Positions 41,050 through 50,628 of a stretch of DNA of 64,000 bases are shown one piece after another. The DNA is taken from NCBI GenBank assembly GCA_045649825.1, contig JAZRQO010000026.1, positions 31,593 to 95,592 on the forward strand, in the 5' to 3' direction. Under the pieces are notes generated by a model that was not told the origin of the DNA, made no database searches, and worked only from the letters and a program-made list of their open reading frames with translations. Made by a program: the position numbers and the translations under genes. Source of the stretch: RGIG9115 sp045649825. Its GTDB lineage: Bacteria; Bacillota; Clostridia; UBA1381. The first letter of the stretch is position 1. Each line of letters begins with the position of its first letter.

Positions 41050-42513
41050 ATGTCAAACAAATTTGCAAAAGAAGGCTTAACCTTTGATGATGTACTTCTT
41101 GTACCTCAGAAATCTGATGTGACACCCAATGAAATTGAACTCGGAACAAGACTTACAAAAACAATTCATCTTAATGTTCCCCTTATGAGTGCCGCTATGG
41201 ATACGGTTACTGAATCTGCAATGGCTATTGCAATGGCAAGAGAAGGCGGAATCGGTATTATCCATAAGAATATGACTATTCAGGAACAGGCAGCAGAGGT
41301 TGATAAGGTAAAGCGTTCAGAAAACGGCGTAATCAAAAACCCCTTCTTTTTATCACCTGATCATACATTAAATGATGCAGAGCAGCTTATGTCACGCTTT
41401 AAAATTTCAGGAGTTCCCATCTGTAACGAAGAGGGAGTGCTTGTTGGTATCCTTACAAACCGTGATCTTAAGTTTGAAAGAGATTTCACAAAGAAGATAA
41501 AAGAGGCTATGACAAGTGAGAATCTTATTACTGCGCCCGTTGGTACAACTCTTAAGGATGCAGAGGAAATTCTCAGAAAGTATAAAATTGAAAAGCTTCC
41601 CCTTGTTGACGATACAATGCATCTTTGCGGTCTTATCACAACAAAGGATATTGAAAAAGCAGTAAGATACCCCAACACTGCGCGTGACAAGTTCGACAGA
41701 CTTCTCTGTGGTGCTGCAATCGGTGTAACAGACGACTGTATCGAAAGAACAACAGCTCTTGTTGAGGCAGGAGTTGACGTGGTAGTTCTTGACTCAGCTC
41801 ACGGACATTCTGCAAATATTATAAAGAAGCTTAAAGAAGTTAAGGCTGCATTCCCTGAACTTCCCGTTATTGCAGGTAATATTGCAACAGGTGAAGCAGC
41901 GAGAGACCTTATCGAAGCAGGTGCTGATGCGGTTAAAGTAGGTATTGGTCCCGGTTCTATTTGTACAACACGTGTTGTTGCAGGTATCGGTGTACCTCAG
42001 ATAACAGCTATAAATGATGTATACGAAGTAGCTAAAGAATACGACGTTCCCGTAATCGGTGATGGCGGTATCAAATATTCAGGCGATATAGTTAAGGCAA
42101 TTGCTGCAGGTGCAGACGTTATAATGTTGGGAAGCCTTCTTGCAGGTTGTGACGAAAGTCCCGGTGAGTTTGAAATCTATCAGGGAAGACGCTTTAAAAC
42201 CTACAGAGGTATGGGTTCACTTGCTGCAATGGAAAAGGGAAGTAAGGACAGATACTTCCAGACAGGTTCTAAAAAGCTTGTTCCCGAAGGTGTAGAAGGT
42301 AGAGTTCCTTATAAGGGTTCAGCATCAGACACAGTGTTCCAGCTCCTTGGCGGTCTGAAATCAGGCATGGGATATTGCGGTGCTAAAACAGTTGCTCTTA
42401 TGAAAGAAAACTGCCAGTTTGTTAAAATAACAGGTGCGGGTCTTCGAGAGAGCCATCCCCATGATATATTCATTACAAAGGAAGCTCCCAACTACAGCGT
42501 GAGTGACAGATAA
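41050..42513 (+). CDS. guaB: Inosine-5'-monophosphate dehydrogenase
   Basis: GuaB oxidises IMP to XMP with NAD+, the committed step to GMP. The 487-residue product begins KEGLTFDDVLLVPQKSDV, has two CBS domains at about 95-205, the catalytic loop GPGSICTTRVVAGIGVPQ with the nucleophile cysteine near residue 305, and YRGMGSLAAM. ATG at 41050 gives the family start; AAAGGATGGG upstream is at slightly long spacing and an ATG at 41038 overlaps it. It is monocistronic with a long terminator. Confidence 0.97.
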   Translation: MSNKFAKEGLTFDDVLLVPQKSDVTPNEIELGTRLTKTIHLNVPLMSAAMDTVTESAMAIAMAREGGIGIIHKNMTIQEQAAEVDKVKRSENGVIKNPFFLSPDHTLNDAEQLMSRFKISGVPICNEEGVLVGILTNRDLKFERDFTKKIKEAMTSENLITAPVGTTLKDAEEILRKYKIEKLPLVDDTMHLCGLITTKDIEKAVRYPNTARDKFDRLLCGAAIGVTDDCIERTTALVEAGVDVVVLDSAHGHSANIIKKLKEVKAAFPELPVIAGNIATGEAARDLIEAGADAVKVGIGPGSICTTRVVAGIGVPQITAINDVYEVAKEYDVPVIGDGGIKYSGDIVKAIAAGADVIMLGSLLAGCDESPGEFEIYQGRRFKTYRGMGSLAAMEKGSKDRYFQTGSKKLVPEGVEGRVPYKGSASDTVFQLLGGLKSGMGYCGAKTVALMKENCQFVKITGAGLRESHPHDIFITKEAPNYSVSDR

Positions 42514-42614
42514 TTAAAAATTTAAGTGCAGTATATATTTTACAATATATTGGGTTTTTCTTGTGATTGGTTTACCGTATTTTGTAGAATTATGTAAAAT
42601 AAAGTGTTCATTTT

Positions 42615-42670
42615 AGGATTAAAATGTTACAGAGTTAATAATTTTGTAACATCTTAATCCTTGTTTTTTT
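42615..42670 (+). terminator. Terminator of guaB
   Basis: AGGATTAA + ATGTTACA (42615-42631) pair with TGTAACAT + TTAATCCT (42645-42661), one A/C mismatch, then TG and seven T. Confidence 0.9.
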
Positions 42671-42812
42671 GTAATAAATTTTGAAATGTTTACTTGGTTG
42701 AAATGTGATAAAATCTAGGTTTTTCGGCTTATAAATGTTAAGAAATCTAAAAAAACAAACGCAAATTGTGATGTTAGCTTAAGAACTTTTTAATATTTTT
42801 TTCATAAACCCC
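42671..42812 (+). other. AT-rich intergenic stretch without a gene
   Basis: Between the guaB terminator and the next promoter I see no gene and no clear structure. It is very AT-rich, with scattered TAAAAT- and TTGAAA-like words but no pair at proper spacing. Confidence 0.5.
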
Positions 42813-42841
42813 TTGACAAACTGATTAAATAATGTTACAAT
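42813..42841 (+). promoter_or_regulatory. Promoter of the SLH-NlpC/P60 gene
   Basis: TTGACA (42813-42818), 17 bp, TACAAT (42836-42841). A leader of about 70 nt with two short hairpins (GGAC/GTCC at 42855-42868; CCTC/GAGG near 42876-42890) follows. Confidence 0.85.
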
Positions 42842-42918
42842 GTGTATGTTTAACGGACAGCTATGTCCTTACGACCTCAACGTGAGAGGATCAAAAATAA
42901 TCAGAAAGGTGCGATATT

Positions 42919-44274
42919 TTGAATAGGCTAAAGACGATTTTCGCTATTGGCGCGTTGGCTTTATCCCTCCAGGCTACAGCTTCGGCGGCGGACCTGAGTG
43001 AATGGGCGGTAAATGACTACATAGAAGCTAATGCAACCGGCTTGCTTTCCTATAAAATAGTGTCGGGCGATTTAAGATCGAATATCACGAGAGAAGAATT
43101 TTGCGAACTTGCAATAAACCTTTACGAAAAAGTAACTAACGAAGATTTAAGAGTACCCCAGAAGTCACCCTTTGTTGACTGTAACAATGTGGCGGTGAGT
43201 CAGGCGTATTATAACGGTATAGTTTCCGGTGTTTCAGAAAACGAGTTTGAGCCGGGCAGACCTGTAACCCGTCAGGAGATGGCGGTTATGCTTGTAAATG
43301 TTCTCAATGCAGCAGAGCTTAATGTTATATTTAACACAGGCGAGGATGAAAAAGCAATCCAGGATTTTGTTGATCACAAAAAAGTAAGCGATTGGGCCAA
43401 AGCGCCAATGACTACTATGATTAATTACTCATTGCTTTCAGGTAATGACGACAATGAGATTATGCCTCTTGATAATACCACAAGGGAGCAGGCAATGGCT
43501 TGTGTAAACCGTTGCTACAAAACCTTTACTGAAATTAATCAGGATAGGTATATGCTTCCCATACTCACTGCACCTGCAGATTTTGTGTCGGGGGATGTTG
43601 TTGTGGCGTGGGGCGAGATTGAAAGTGCAACAGGCTATGACGTAATCGTAAAAGATGAAAACGGTCAGATAGTTTATAACTCTACCGTTCCTGCGGAATC
43701 TTATGTGGAAATTATTTCTGAATCTGAGGTTTCACCTTCAGACTACAGTGTTGTAATTGGTGCAAAAATGCCGAACGGCGATACGGTGTTCAGCGTTCCT
43801 GAAGATTTTGTGGTAAGACCTGGAGTTGTGGAATCAACTGTTGTGGATTCAAGAGATGAACTCAGCAAACCTATTATCAATTACGATAATGAAGTTCTTA
43901 CCGATAAGGCAAAGGCAATTCTAGAAGAAGCCGATAAATATCTTGGAATAATGTATGTTTATGGAGGTACAACTCCTGCAGGCTTCGACTGTTCGGGATT
44001 TGTAAGATATGTATTCAATAACTGCGGCATTACTCTTAAAAGGGTGTCGCGCGACCAGTATGCATATAACGGAGAAAGCGTTGCCAAGAGCGAGCTTCAG
44101 CCGGGCGACCTTGTATTCTTCGGAAGCGGCGGATACGTAAGCCACGTGGGTATTTATGCAGGCGGCGGTCAGATGATTCATTCGCCGAGTACAGGTAAGA
44201 GTATCTGTTATACTTCTATTAATTCAAACTACTATCTTAGCCATTATATAGGAGCCAAGAGAGTACTCAAATAA
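42919..44274 (+). CDS. Secreted peptidoglycan hydrolase: SLH repeats plus NlpC/P60
   Basis: The 451-residue protein has a signal peptide (cleavage near ASA-AD at 24), about two to three SLH repeats at 27-200 (PFVDCNNVAVSQAYYNGIVSG, FEPGRPVTRQEMAVMLVNVLN), an Ig/fibronectin-like middle, and a C-terminal NlpC/P60 domain with C358 (GFDCSGFVRY), H409 (YVSHVGIY) and H421. It likely cuts peptide stems in the wall while held by the S-layer repeats. The start is TTG at 42919, 7 nt after AGAAAGGTG. Its own promoter and terminator frame it. Confidence 0.92.
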   Translation: MNRLKTIFAIGALALSLQATASAADLSEWAVNDYIEANATGLLSYKIVSGDLRSNITREEFCELAINLYEKVTNEDLRVPQKSPFVDCNNVAVSQAYYNGIVSGVSENEFEPGRPVTRQEMAVMLVNVLNAAELNVIFNTGEDEKAIQDFVDHKKVSDWAKAPMTTMINYSLLSGNDDNEIMPLDNTTREQAMACVNRCYKTFTEINQDRYMLPILTAPADFVSGDVVVAWGEIESATGYDVIVKDENGQIVYNSTVPAESYVEIISESEVSPSDYSVVIGAKMPNGDTVFSVPEDFVVRPGVVESTVVDSRDELSKPIINYDNEVLTDKAKAILEEADKYLGIMYVYGGTTPAGFDCSGFVRYVFNNCGITLKRVSRDQYAYNGESVAKSELQPGDLVFFGSGGYVSHVGIYAGGGQMIHSPSTGKSICYTSINSNYYLSHYIGAKRVLK

Positions 44275-44280
44275 AAATCC

Positions 44281-44312
44281 AAAAGGCTGTTGCATTGGCA
44301 ACAGCCTTTTTT
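44281..44312 (+). terminator. Terminator of the NlpC/P60 gene
   Basis: A 13-bp stem AAAAGGCTGTTGC / GCAACAGCCTTTT around ATTG, followed by TT. Confidence 0.92.
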
Positions 44313-44336
44313 GGAAAGTAATGAAAGGAGTATGGT

Positions 44337-45215
44337 ATGAAAAAAATCATTATATCAGCATTAGTATTAGTTTTGCTTGTAGGATGCAGTGACAGAGTTG
44401 TTAATAACGAACGGCTTCCTGAGGTAACAGATGATATAAAACAAACTCCCATAATTGTTTCTGAAGGAAGTACACTTCAAACCCGTATAAATACACCTGT
44501 TGGCTTTATGAGAACTGAGAAGAGCGAGGATAGCTTCGGCGGATTTGTCAGAAATTATAAAATGAAAGACCATGGCTCAAAGGTTTTTCTGTATAATGGC
44601 AGTGAAAAAAGAAATCAAAACGCTCATGCGGCAGTTTTTGATATGCCACTTGTGGAGGGTGATCTGCAGCAATGTGCGGACTCTGTTATGAGAATGTATG
44701 CGGAATACTATTTTGAAACAGAGCAGTACGAAAAAATCGCTTTTCATTTTACCGATGGTTTCTTATGTGAATATAATAAATGGCGTGATGGCTACAGAGT
44801 AGGTTTCGAGAACGGAAAAACCGTATGGAAAAAGACTTCATCCTATGATATGTCGTACGATTGTTTTGAAAAGTATCTGAGAATGGTTTTCAGCTATGCA
44901 GGAACTGCATCTATGGAAAGATATGAAAGCAAAACTGCGATACTTTCGGAGCTTGACATAGGAGATGTAATACTCAAAGGCGGAAGCCCGGGGCATGTGG
45001 TTATGGTGGCAGATGTATGCGTGAACGAGCAAGGAGAAAATGCATTTTTGCTTGCTCAGGGATATATGCCGGCTCAGGAGTTCCATATACTGAACAATCC
45101 TCTTCATACTGATGACCCATGGTATTATGAAAGTGAAATGGAGTTCCCACTTAAAACTCCTGAGTATGTATTTGACGATATAAATACGATAAAAAAACTG
45201 TCTTACAAAGGATGA
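44337..45215 (+). CDS. DUF4846-type lipoprotein
   Basis: The 292-residue product has a lipoprotein signal peptide with lipobox LLVGC (C17). The body shows INTPVGFMRTEKSEDSFGGFVRNY and later GDVILKGGSPGHVVMVADVC, plus a PLVEGDLQQCADSVMRMYAEY segment, which match the DUF4846 family of secreted proteins. Function is unknown; G-S-P-G-H-V-V-M recalls NlpC-like folds, but no catalytic cysteine is evident in the right place. It is 4 nt upstream of a dus gene. Confidence 0.8.
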   Translation: MKKIIISALVLVLLVGCSDRVVNNERLPEVTDDIKQTPIIVSEGSTLQTRINTPVGFMRTEKSEDSFGGFVRNYKMKDHGSKVFLYNGSEKRNQNAHAAVFDMPLVEGDLQQCADSVMRMYAEYYFETEQYEKIAFHFTDGFLCEYNKWRDGYRVGFENGKTVWKKTSSYDMSYDCFEKYLRMVFSYAGTASMERYESKTAILSELDIGDVILKGGSPGHVVMVADVCVNEQGENAFLLAQGYMPAQEFHILNNPLHTDDPWYYESEMEFPLKTPEYVFDDINTIKKLSYKG

Positions 45216-45219
45216 TATT

Positions 45220-46143
45220 ATGAATTTATATTTTGCTCCTCTTGAGGGGGTTACGACGTATATTTACAGGAATGCACACAATCAGATGTTTGGTGGCTGT
45301 GATTCTTACTTTGCACCTTTTATAACGCCAAGCGATATTGAAAAAATAAGTATGAAGAATCTTCGGGATATTCTTCCTGAAAAAAACAGTGATGTTAATT
45401 TAAAAATTCAGGTGCTTACAAGTAAAAGTGAATCTTTTTTTAAGTTTGCCGAGAAGGTAAGGGCTTTGGGATATGATGAAATAAATATTAACCTCGGTTG
45501 CCCGTCAGGTACGGTTGTAAAAAAAGGAAGAGGCTCAGGTTTTCTTAAACACAGGGAGGAGCTTGACAGATTTTTATACGAGATATTTTCAAAAACCGAT
45601 TTTAAAGTGTCAGCCAAAACAAGGATAGGCTTTGTATCGGGAAGTGAAATGGATGAGCTTCTGGAGATTTATAATAAATACCCCATTTCACTACTTACAG
45701 TTCATCCGAGAACGAGGGCTGATTATTATAGCGGTGAGCCTGATTATGGGGTGTTTGATAAAGTTTATGAAAATTCTAAAAATCCTGTTTGCTTTAACGG
45801 GAACGTCTTTTTAGCAAAGAATTATAAGGATATAACTGTAAAATACCCCGACCTTGACGGCGTGATGATTGGTAGAGGTGCCATTATGAATCCTGCAATT
45901 TTCAGAGAAATTAACGGTGGATCAAGGATTACCACAGAGGAGCTTCTTGAGTTTTCCCATTTGCTTATAAAAAACTATATGGAGGTTCTTAAATCAGACT
46001 ATTTTACGCTTAATAAGCTAAAAGAATTGTGGATGTACGGAATGTGGAACTTTCCTGACGAAAAGAAAATTCTTAAAGAAATAAAGAAATCAACCAAGGT
46101 TTCGGATTTGGTAAGCGCAATCGAAAAATTGCCTGCTATTTAA
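45220..46143 (+). CDS. Second tRNA-dihydrouridine synthase family protein
   Basis: The 307-residue FMN-type barrel begins MNLYFAPLEGVTTYIYRNAH and has ININLGCPSGTVVKKGRGSGFL, VSAKTRIGF, LTVHPRTRADYYSGEPDY and VMIGRGAIMNP. It is clearly Dus-like but more divergent than the dusB product in this window; its tRNA position is unknown. It follows the lipoprotein gene by 4 nt, likely one mRNA. Confidence 0.9.
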   Translation: MNLYFAPLEGVTTYIYRNAHNQMFGGCDSYFAPFITPSDIEKISMKNLRDILPEKNSDVNLKIQVLTSKSESFFKFAEKVRALGYDEININLGCPSGTVVKKGRGSGFLKHREELDRFLYEIFSKTDFKVSAKTRIGFVSGSEMDELLEIYNKYPISLLTVHPRTRADYYSGEPDYGVFDKVYENSKNPVCFNGNVFLAKNYKDITVKYPDLDGVMIGRGAIMNPAIFREINGGSRITTEELLEFSHLLIKNYMEVLKSDYFTLNKLKELWMYGMWNFPDEKKILKEIKKSTKVSDLVSAIEKLPAI

Positions 46144-46148
46144 AAATT

Positions 46149-46184
46149 AACGGTGCAGTTCACAAGAGTGAATTGCACCGTTTT
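46149..46184. terminator. Bidirectional terminator after the second dus gene
   Basis: A 15-bp stem (46149-46163 with 46168-46182, loop AAGA) followed by T lies between convergent genes. Confidence 0.9.
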
Positions 46185-46188
46185 ATAA

Positions 46189-48099
46189 TTATCGTCTTTC
46201 TTTTATAAGCCCGTTTCTATAGGCTTCGCTTAGTGCCGCAAGTTCTGAGATTTTCTCTCTTATAATTTCGCCGTCGTCTGTATCGTCTATGAGCATTCTT
46301 TTTTTCATTCGCTCAACCTCGCATATTTCGGGAATTTCATTTAATTTCCATTCGTCAGGGCTATGCTTTGCAAAAGCCATATACCGTGAACTGAAAATAA
46401 ATGTGTATCCGCCGATTCCTGTTTTAGGCTGATATGCCTTTGATATACCGCCATCTATCATAAACAATAAGCCGTCACCTTTTACGGGATTTTCCCCTGC
46501 TTTTACGGGAACGTGTCCGTTTATGATATGGCAGTTCTCGTTAAGAGAAAATTCGGTGAGTATTTTTTCGCATATGTCCTTTCGCTCAATAAGGTTGTAG
46601 TACGGATTCATATGCTCTGTGCATAAACTTTCGTCTTTTATAAAATACCTTTCAAAAGCAGCAAGCTTACTTTTGCCGAAGAGGGGTGATTTAGCACCGC
46701 ACCAAAGATACCAGAAAAAGTCTGAATTTTTAGAATTTACACCGTGAGGAGAGAAATATGCAGTCCGCACAGCGTCATTTATGTATTCCAGATACTTCTT
46801 TCCGTACATAGTGTCTGTTCCGAAACTAACAGTTTCAAATTCACCATCCTCTGTCATAGGTATACATCCATGATAGAGAAGATTATTGTTATATACCAGG
46901 AACATACTGCCTTTTTCGTATAAAAACCTTATATGCTTCTGCAGCCTTGAACTGTGCATAAATGAAGCTGCAAGTGTGTTCATAAGATTTTCTTCGTCCG
47001 AAGTCAGCTCAAGGGGGCTTGAGGGGTCTACGGTGGGCAGATTAAAATCCTTAAGGTTGTAAGTCTTTCCCTCAATTTCAATAGTGTGGTTAAGGAAATT
47101 AACACGTGAGAGCATGTCGCGGCTGTTCATTCCGTATTCCGGATGCCTCTTGTATAGCTGTCCTTCCAGTTTGAACTGTATCACCGCAATAGCTTTGTGC
47201 ATTTTAGCAGCCAGGTCTGTACGAACTCTGTCGTATTTGCTTTCATCAAGCAGATGAGGAACAAAAGCCGAACAGTCATCATCTTTGTATATTTCTGAAG
47301 CAAACATCGAAAGTGGGCGGAGGTTTATTCCATAGCCGTCTTCAAGGCAATCAAAGTTGTTGTAGCTTATGCCAGTGCGGATTACACTGGCTATACAGGT
47401 AAGGTTTCCTGATGCTGCACCCATCCATGCTATATCATGATTTCCCCATTGAATGTCTACATCATGAAAGCTCATAAGCTCATCCATTATAAGGTCAGCT
47501 CTTGGGCCTCTGTCAAATATATCACCGATAATATGAAGTCTGTCTACGGAAATATCACGTATCATTTTGCAAAGGGCAGTCATAAACTCGCGGGCAACGC
47601 CTGCCGCAAGAATTGCCTGTATAATGCGTCTGAAATGAAGCTCTTTATTTGCACCGCGGAAATACAAAAACTCATTTATTGTCTGAGCAAATTCCTCAGG
47701 TATTTTCTTGGTTATTCTGGATATTGTGTATTTACCCGCAAAATCACGGAATAATTCTATAAGTACTGAAACCTTAAGTCGGAACCATTCCTCGAATTCA
47801 GAACCGTCGGGAATGGTTTTAAGCACGGTTTCAGGCTCGTATACCAATACTGCCAGCGCTTTTCTGTCGGCTTCTGTCATGGACTTATAAAACAATTCGT
47901 CAATTCGCATTTTTATTACGCCCGAAGCACTTTTAAGCTGATATATAAAAGCGTTATGCTCACCGTGGAGGTCGCTGAAAAAATATTCGGTGCCTTTCGG
48001 CATTCCCGAAACGGTCAGAAGATTTATTATTTCTGATGATGCACAGTCCACATTGGGGTATCTGTCTGAAAGTAATTTCAGATAATGAAGGTCAAGCAT
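46189..48099 (-). CDS. fbp: Fructose-1,6-bisphosphatase, class 3
   Basis: It dephosphorylates fructose 1,6-bisphosphate in gluconeogenesis. The 636-residue length and motifs are those of Firmicute FBPase III, a calcineurin-like metallo-phosphatase: EYFFSDLHGEHNAF, LHIIGDIFDRGPRAD, VDIQWGNHDIAWMGAASGN, and CHIINGHVPVKAGENPVKG with IDGGISKAYQ. AAAGGAG is well placed. It lies 15 nt downstream of the S41 peptidase gene, probably co-transcribed. Confidence 0.96.
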   Translation of the reverse strand: MLDLHYLKLLSDRYPNVDCASSEIINLLTVSGMPKGTEYFFSDLHGEHNAFIYQLKSASGVIKMRIDELFYKSMTEADRKALAVLVYEPETVLKTIPDGSEFEEWFRLKVSVLIELFRDFAGKYTISRITKKIPEEFAQTINEFLYFRGANKELHFRRIIQAILAAGVAREFMTALCKMIRDISVDRLHIIGDIFDRGPRADLIMDELMSFHDVDIQWGNHDIAWMGAASGNLTCIASVIRTGISYNNFDCLEDGYGINLRPLSMFASEIYKDDDCSAFVPHLLDESKYDRVRTDLAAKMHKAIAVIQFKLEGQLYKRHPEYGMNSRDMLSRVNFLNHTIEIEGKTYNLKDFNLPTVDPSSPLELTSDEENLMNTLAASFMHSSRLQKHIRFLYEKGSMFLVYNNNLLYHGCIPMTEDGEFETVSFGTDTMYGKKYLEYINDAVRTAYFSPHGVNSKNSDFFWYLWCGAKSPLFGKSKLAAFERYFIKDESLCTEHMNPYYNLIERKDICEKILTEFSLNENCHIINGHVPVKAGENPVKGDGLLFMIDGGISKAYQPKTGIGGYTFIFSSRYMAFAKHSPDEWKLNEIPEICEVERMKKRMLIDDTDDGEIIREKISELAALSEAYRNGLIKERR

Positions 48100-48114
48100 T
48101 ATAAGCTCCTTTCG

Positions 48115-49314
48115 TTATTTATTCAAAAAATCAATTGCTGTCTGTAGCTGAATATCTTTATTCCTGGGAATTGAGGTAATAGGTGTATCCTTTAATCCTT
48201 CGGGAAGTTCGCAGGTTATGTCGGGAGTGATGCCCTCATCTTGCACGCAAGTGCCTCCGGGAGTGAAGTATTTTGCAATTGTAACCACCATTCCTGAACC
48301 GTCTGAAAAAGGATAAATTGCTTGCATTACGCCTTTTCCAAAGGTTTTGGTGCCGATTATTTCTGCTTTGTTATAGTCCTTAAGTGCACCTGTTAAAAGC
48401 TCTGACGCGCTTGCTGAATTTCCGTTTACAATAACCGCCATAGGAATGTTAAGCTCGTTTTTATCTGAAGTAAGCTCTTCTCTGTTTCCGTGCTTATCTT
48501 CTGTATACATAATAAGTCCTTCAGGTACAATCATATCTATTATTTCGCTTACTGAGCCAAGGTCTCCGCCACCATTATCACGAAGGTCTATAATAAGCTT
48601 TTTCATTCCTTTTTGTGTAAGCTCACAAATGGCGTCCTTAAATTCTTTGTCTGTAGATTTTTCGCCTTCCTTTGAAGCGGTATTAAAGGCGGAAATTCTG
48701 ATGATTCCTATGTCCTTTCCGTCCATAGAGCAGGTTACGGTTTTTTGATGAATACGCTTTCTTACAAGCGTAAGGTCCATTTCCTTATCTTTTCGACGTA
48801 CAATTATGTTTACTGAGGTGTTTTCAGGGTTTTCAAGCTCTGTTCCTTTTATCCGTGAAACTGCTTCATTCATTTGTGAGCCGGTATAACGGTTATCTTC
48901 AACACCTACAATAACATCACCGGGCAGTATACCCGCTTCCTTGCCGGGAGAATTATCCATTACGGAAATAACTTCGATTTCATCTGCTTCCTTGTTCCAA
49001 ACAACGGTTATTCCGATTCCTATAAAGTCCCCTCCGGCATCGTCAGTATATTGGGTGAACTGTTGCTTGTTATAATACACGGTATAAGGGTCTTCAAGCC
49101 CCATTGTCATGCCAAGTGCAGCATAATCTGCAAGTTTTTCTTCGTCGTAGTCATATAAAAATTCAGAATCAAGGACTCTTTCGATGCCTGCCACTTTAGT
49201 ATATAAATCTTTGTGAACAAAAATGTCGTAAAGACCTCTGAAACACCAGGCTGTACTGCCTGAAGCAACAGCTGATATTATAATTGAAATTATGATTGCT
49301 TTTTTATTGCTCAA
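48115..49314 (-). CDS. S41-family carboxy-terminal processing protease
   Basis: The 399-residue protein has an N-terminal signal anchor (about 5-24), a PDZ domain at about 95-185 (SPGKEAGILPGDVIVGVED), and an S41 catalytic core with LIIDLRDNGGGDLGSVSEI, the nucleophile serine in VNGNSASASELLTGAL and the general-base lysine in GTKTFGKGVMQ. CtpA/B-like enzymes cut exported proteins at the C-terminus; in spore formers CtpB activates sigma-K signalling, but this role is not shown here. TTG start, 9 nt after GGGAGGG. Confidence 0.92.
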   Translation of the reverse strand: MSNKKAIIISIIISAVASGSTAWCFRGLYDIFVHKDLYTKVAGIERVLDSEFLYDYDEEKLADYAALGMTMGLEDPYTVYYNKQQFTQYTDDAGGDFIGIGITVVWNKEADEIEVISVMDNSPGKEAGILPGDVIVGVEDNRYTGSQMNEAVSRIKGTELENPENTSVNIIVRRKDKEMDLTLVRKRIHQKTVTCSMDGKDIGIIRISAFNTASKEGEKSTDKEFKDAICELTQKGMKKLIIDLRDNGGGDLGSVSEIIDMIVPEGLIMYTEDKHGNREELTSDKNELNIPMAVIVNGNSASASELLTGALKDYNKAEIIGTKTFGKGVMQAIYPFSDGSGMVVTIAKYFTPGGTCVQDEGITPDITCELPEGLKDTPITSIPRNKDIQLQTAIDFLNK

Positions 49315-49341
49315 AATTAACTACCCTCCCGGAAAAATCAA

Positions 49342-49371
49342 ACAGGCTGTCCTGAAACCAAGACAGCCTGT
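49342..49371 (-). terminator. Terminator of the CdaR-type regulator gene
   Basis: ACAGGCTGTC pairs with GACAGCCTGT around a 10-nt loop; on the minus strand TTGATTTTT follows. No separate promoter for the S41 gene is evident after it, so some read-through may occur. Confidence 0.82.
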
Positions 49372-49376
49372 ACTTT

Positions 49377-50462
49377 TTAAATTTTCATCGAATCTGAAGC
49401 AAGATATTTATGAACCATCATTGCTACCTTGAATACAATTGCCTGGTCGAACTTACGGAGGTCAAGACCTGTAAGCTTATAAATCTTTTCAAGTCGGTAT
49501 ACAAGGGTATTTCTGTGAACGAACAACTGTCTTGAAGTTTCACTGACGTTAAGATCGTTTTCAAAGAATTTGTTTATTGTCAATATGGTTTCTTCGTCAA
49601 GAGATGCTATATCACCCTTCTTGAACACTTCCTGAAGGAAAAGTTCACAAAGCTTGATGGGGAGCTGATATATAAGACGTCCTATTCCCAAATTGTCGTA
49701 ATTGAGAATGTATTTGTCCTCTTCAAATACCTTGCCAACTTCAAGGGCAATCTGTGCTTCCTTATAGCAACTGTTGAGCTCGTCAAGTGTTGCTGCGATT
49801 GTACCTACGCCCACAAGTGTGTTAAGGAATGTTTCTCCGTTAACTGTGTCAACTATAGACTGTGCAATCTGGTGAAGTTCCTCTTCAGTAGGCGTCTGAC
49901 GCATTTCCTTAATAAGAACAACATTTGCACTGTCAACACTGATTACAAAATCGTGTTCTTTGTCGGGGTACATATTGCGGACAACTTCGTAGATTCCGTT
50001 CTCCATTCTGTCGTTTGCTTTTATATAGAATACTGCACGGGGAATGTCAACTTCAACGTGAAGCTCTCTTGCTTTCTGGTGAAGGTCAAATGCAAGAAGA
50101 TTATCGAAGATAATGTTCTGCATAAACATCGTCTTGTCGTACTTTTCATCGTAGTAATGACGAACGTTGTTTGCAGCTACAACAACTGCGGAGCAGCATA
50201 CCTTTGATACTTCGTCAGTACCTTCTACATATACAATATATTCTGAATAAGGCTTGTTAGAAAGAACCTTTACGGTGTAGCCATCTTTAAAAAGAATCTT
50301 ATCACTGTTTGAAACCGCATATACAAGATCTTCAAGAACTTCGGGTCTTGGCTCAACTCCTGTTGATGCAAGAATAAGGCCCTGAGTGTCGGCTATACCG
50401 AATCTTTTTGGGAATACATCAGCCATCTGGGTGATAATATTCTGAAACGCCTTGCTTATCAT
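49377..50462 (-). CDS. CdaR/PucR-type transcriptional regulator
   Basis: The 361-residue protein starts with a sugar-diacid recognition-like domain (MISKAFQNIITQMADVFPKRF ... ADTQGLILAST). It has a GGDEF-like middle region with no catalytic motif, and ends in a PucR C-terminal helix-turn-helix (NVSETSRQLFVHRNTLVYRLEKI). E. coli CdaR activates glucarate/glycerate genes; the ligand here is unknown and no sugar-diacid genes are adjacent. ATG at 50462 follows GGGAGG. It has its own promoter. Confidence 0.87.
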   Translation of the reverse strand: MISKAFQNIITQMADVFPKRFGIADTQGLILASTGVEPRPEVLEDLVYAVSNSDKILFKDGYTVKVLSNKPYSEYIVYVEGTDEVSKVCCSAVVVAANNVRHYYDEKYDKTMFMQNIIFDNLLAFDLHQKARELHVEVDIPRAVFYIKANDRMENGIYEVVRNMYPDKEHDFVISVDSANVVLIKEMRQTPTEEELHQIAQSIVDTVNGETFLNTLVGVGTIAATLDELNSCYKEAQIALEVGKVFEEDKYILNYDNLGIGRLIYQLPIKLCELFLQEVFKKGDIASLDEETILTINKFFENDLNVSETSRQLFVHRNTLVYRLEKIYKLTGLDLRKFDQAIVFKVAMMVHKYLASDSMKI

Positions 50463-50511
50463 TTAAACATTCCTCCCACGCAAATTAATATTATACGTAC
50501 TTATTTATATA

Positions 50512-50540
50512 ATTATACATCAAGTTTTTTTGTTTTGCAA
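50512..50540 (-). promoter_or_regulatory. Promoter of the CdaR-type regulator gene
   Basis: On the minus strand TTGCAA (50540-50535), 17 bp, TATAAT (50517-50512). Confidence 0.75.
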
Positions 50541-50575
50541 GGCTTTTTTTAAAAAATATATGAAATATTCGAAAA

Positions 50576-50600
50576 AAAATCATAAAATTATGGTGATTTT
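50576..50600 (-). terminator. Weak terminator of sigG
   Basis: Minus strand AAAATCACC..., a short stem AAAAT/ATTTT with inner CATA/TATG, followed by a run of eight T. Stability is modest. Confidence 0.5.
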
Positions 50601-50628
50601 AATGGGTTTTGACTAAAAATTTGACAAT

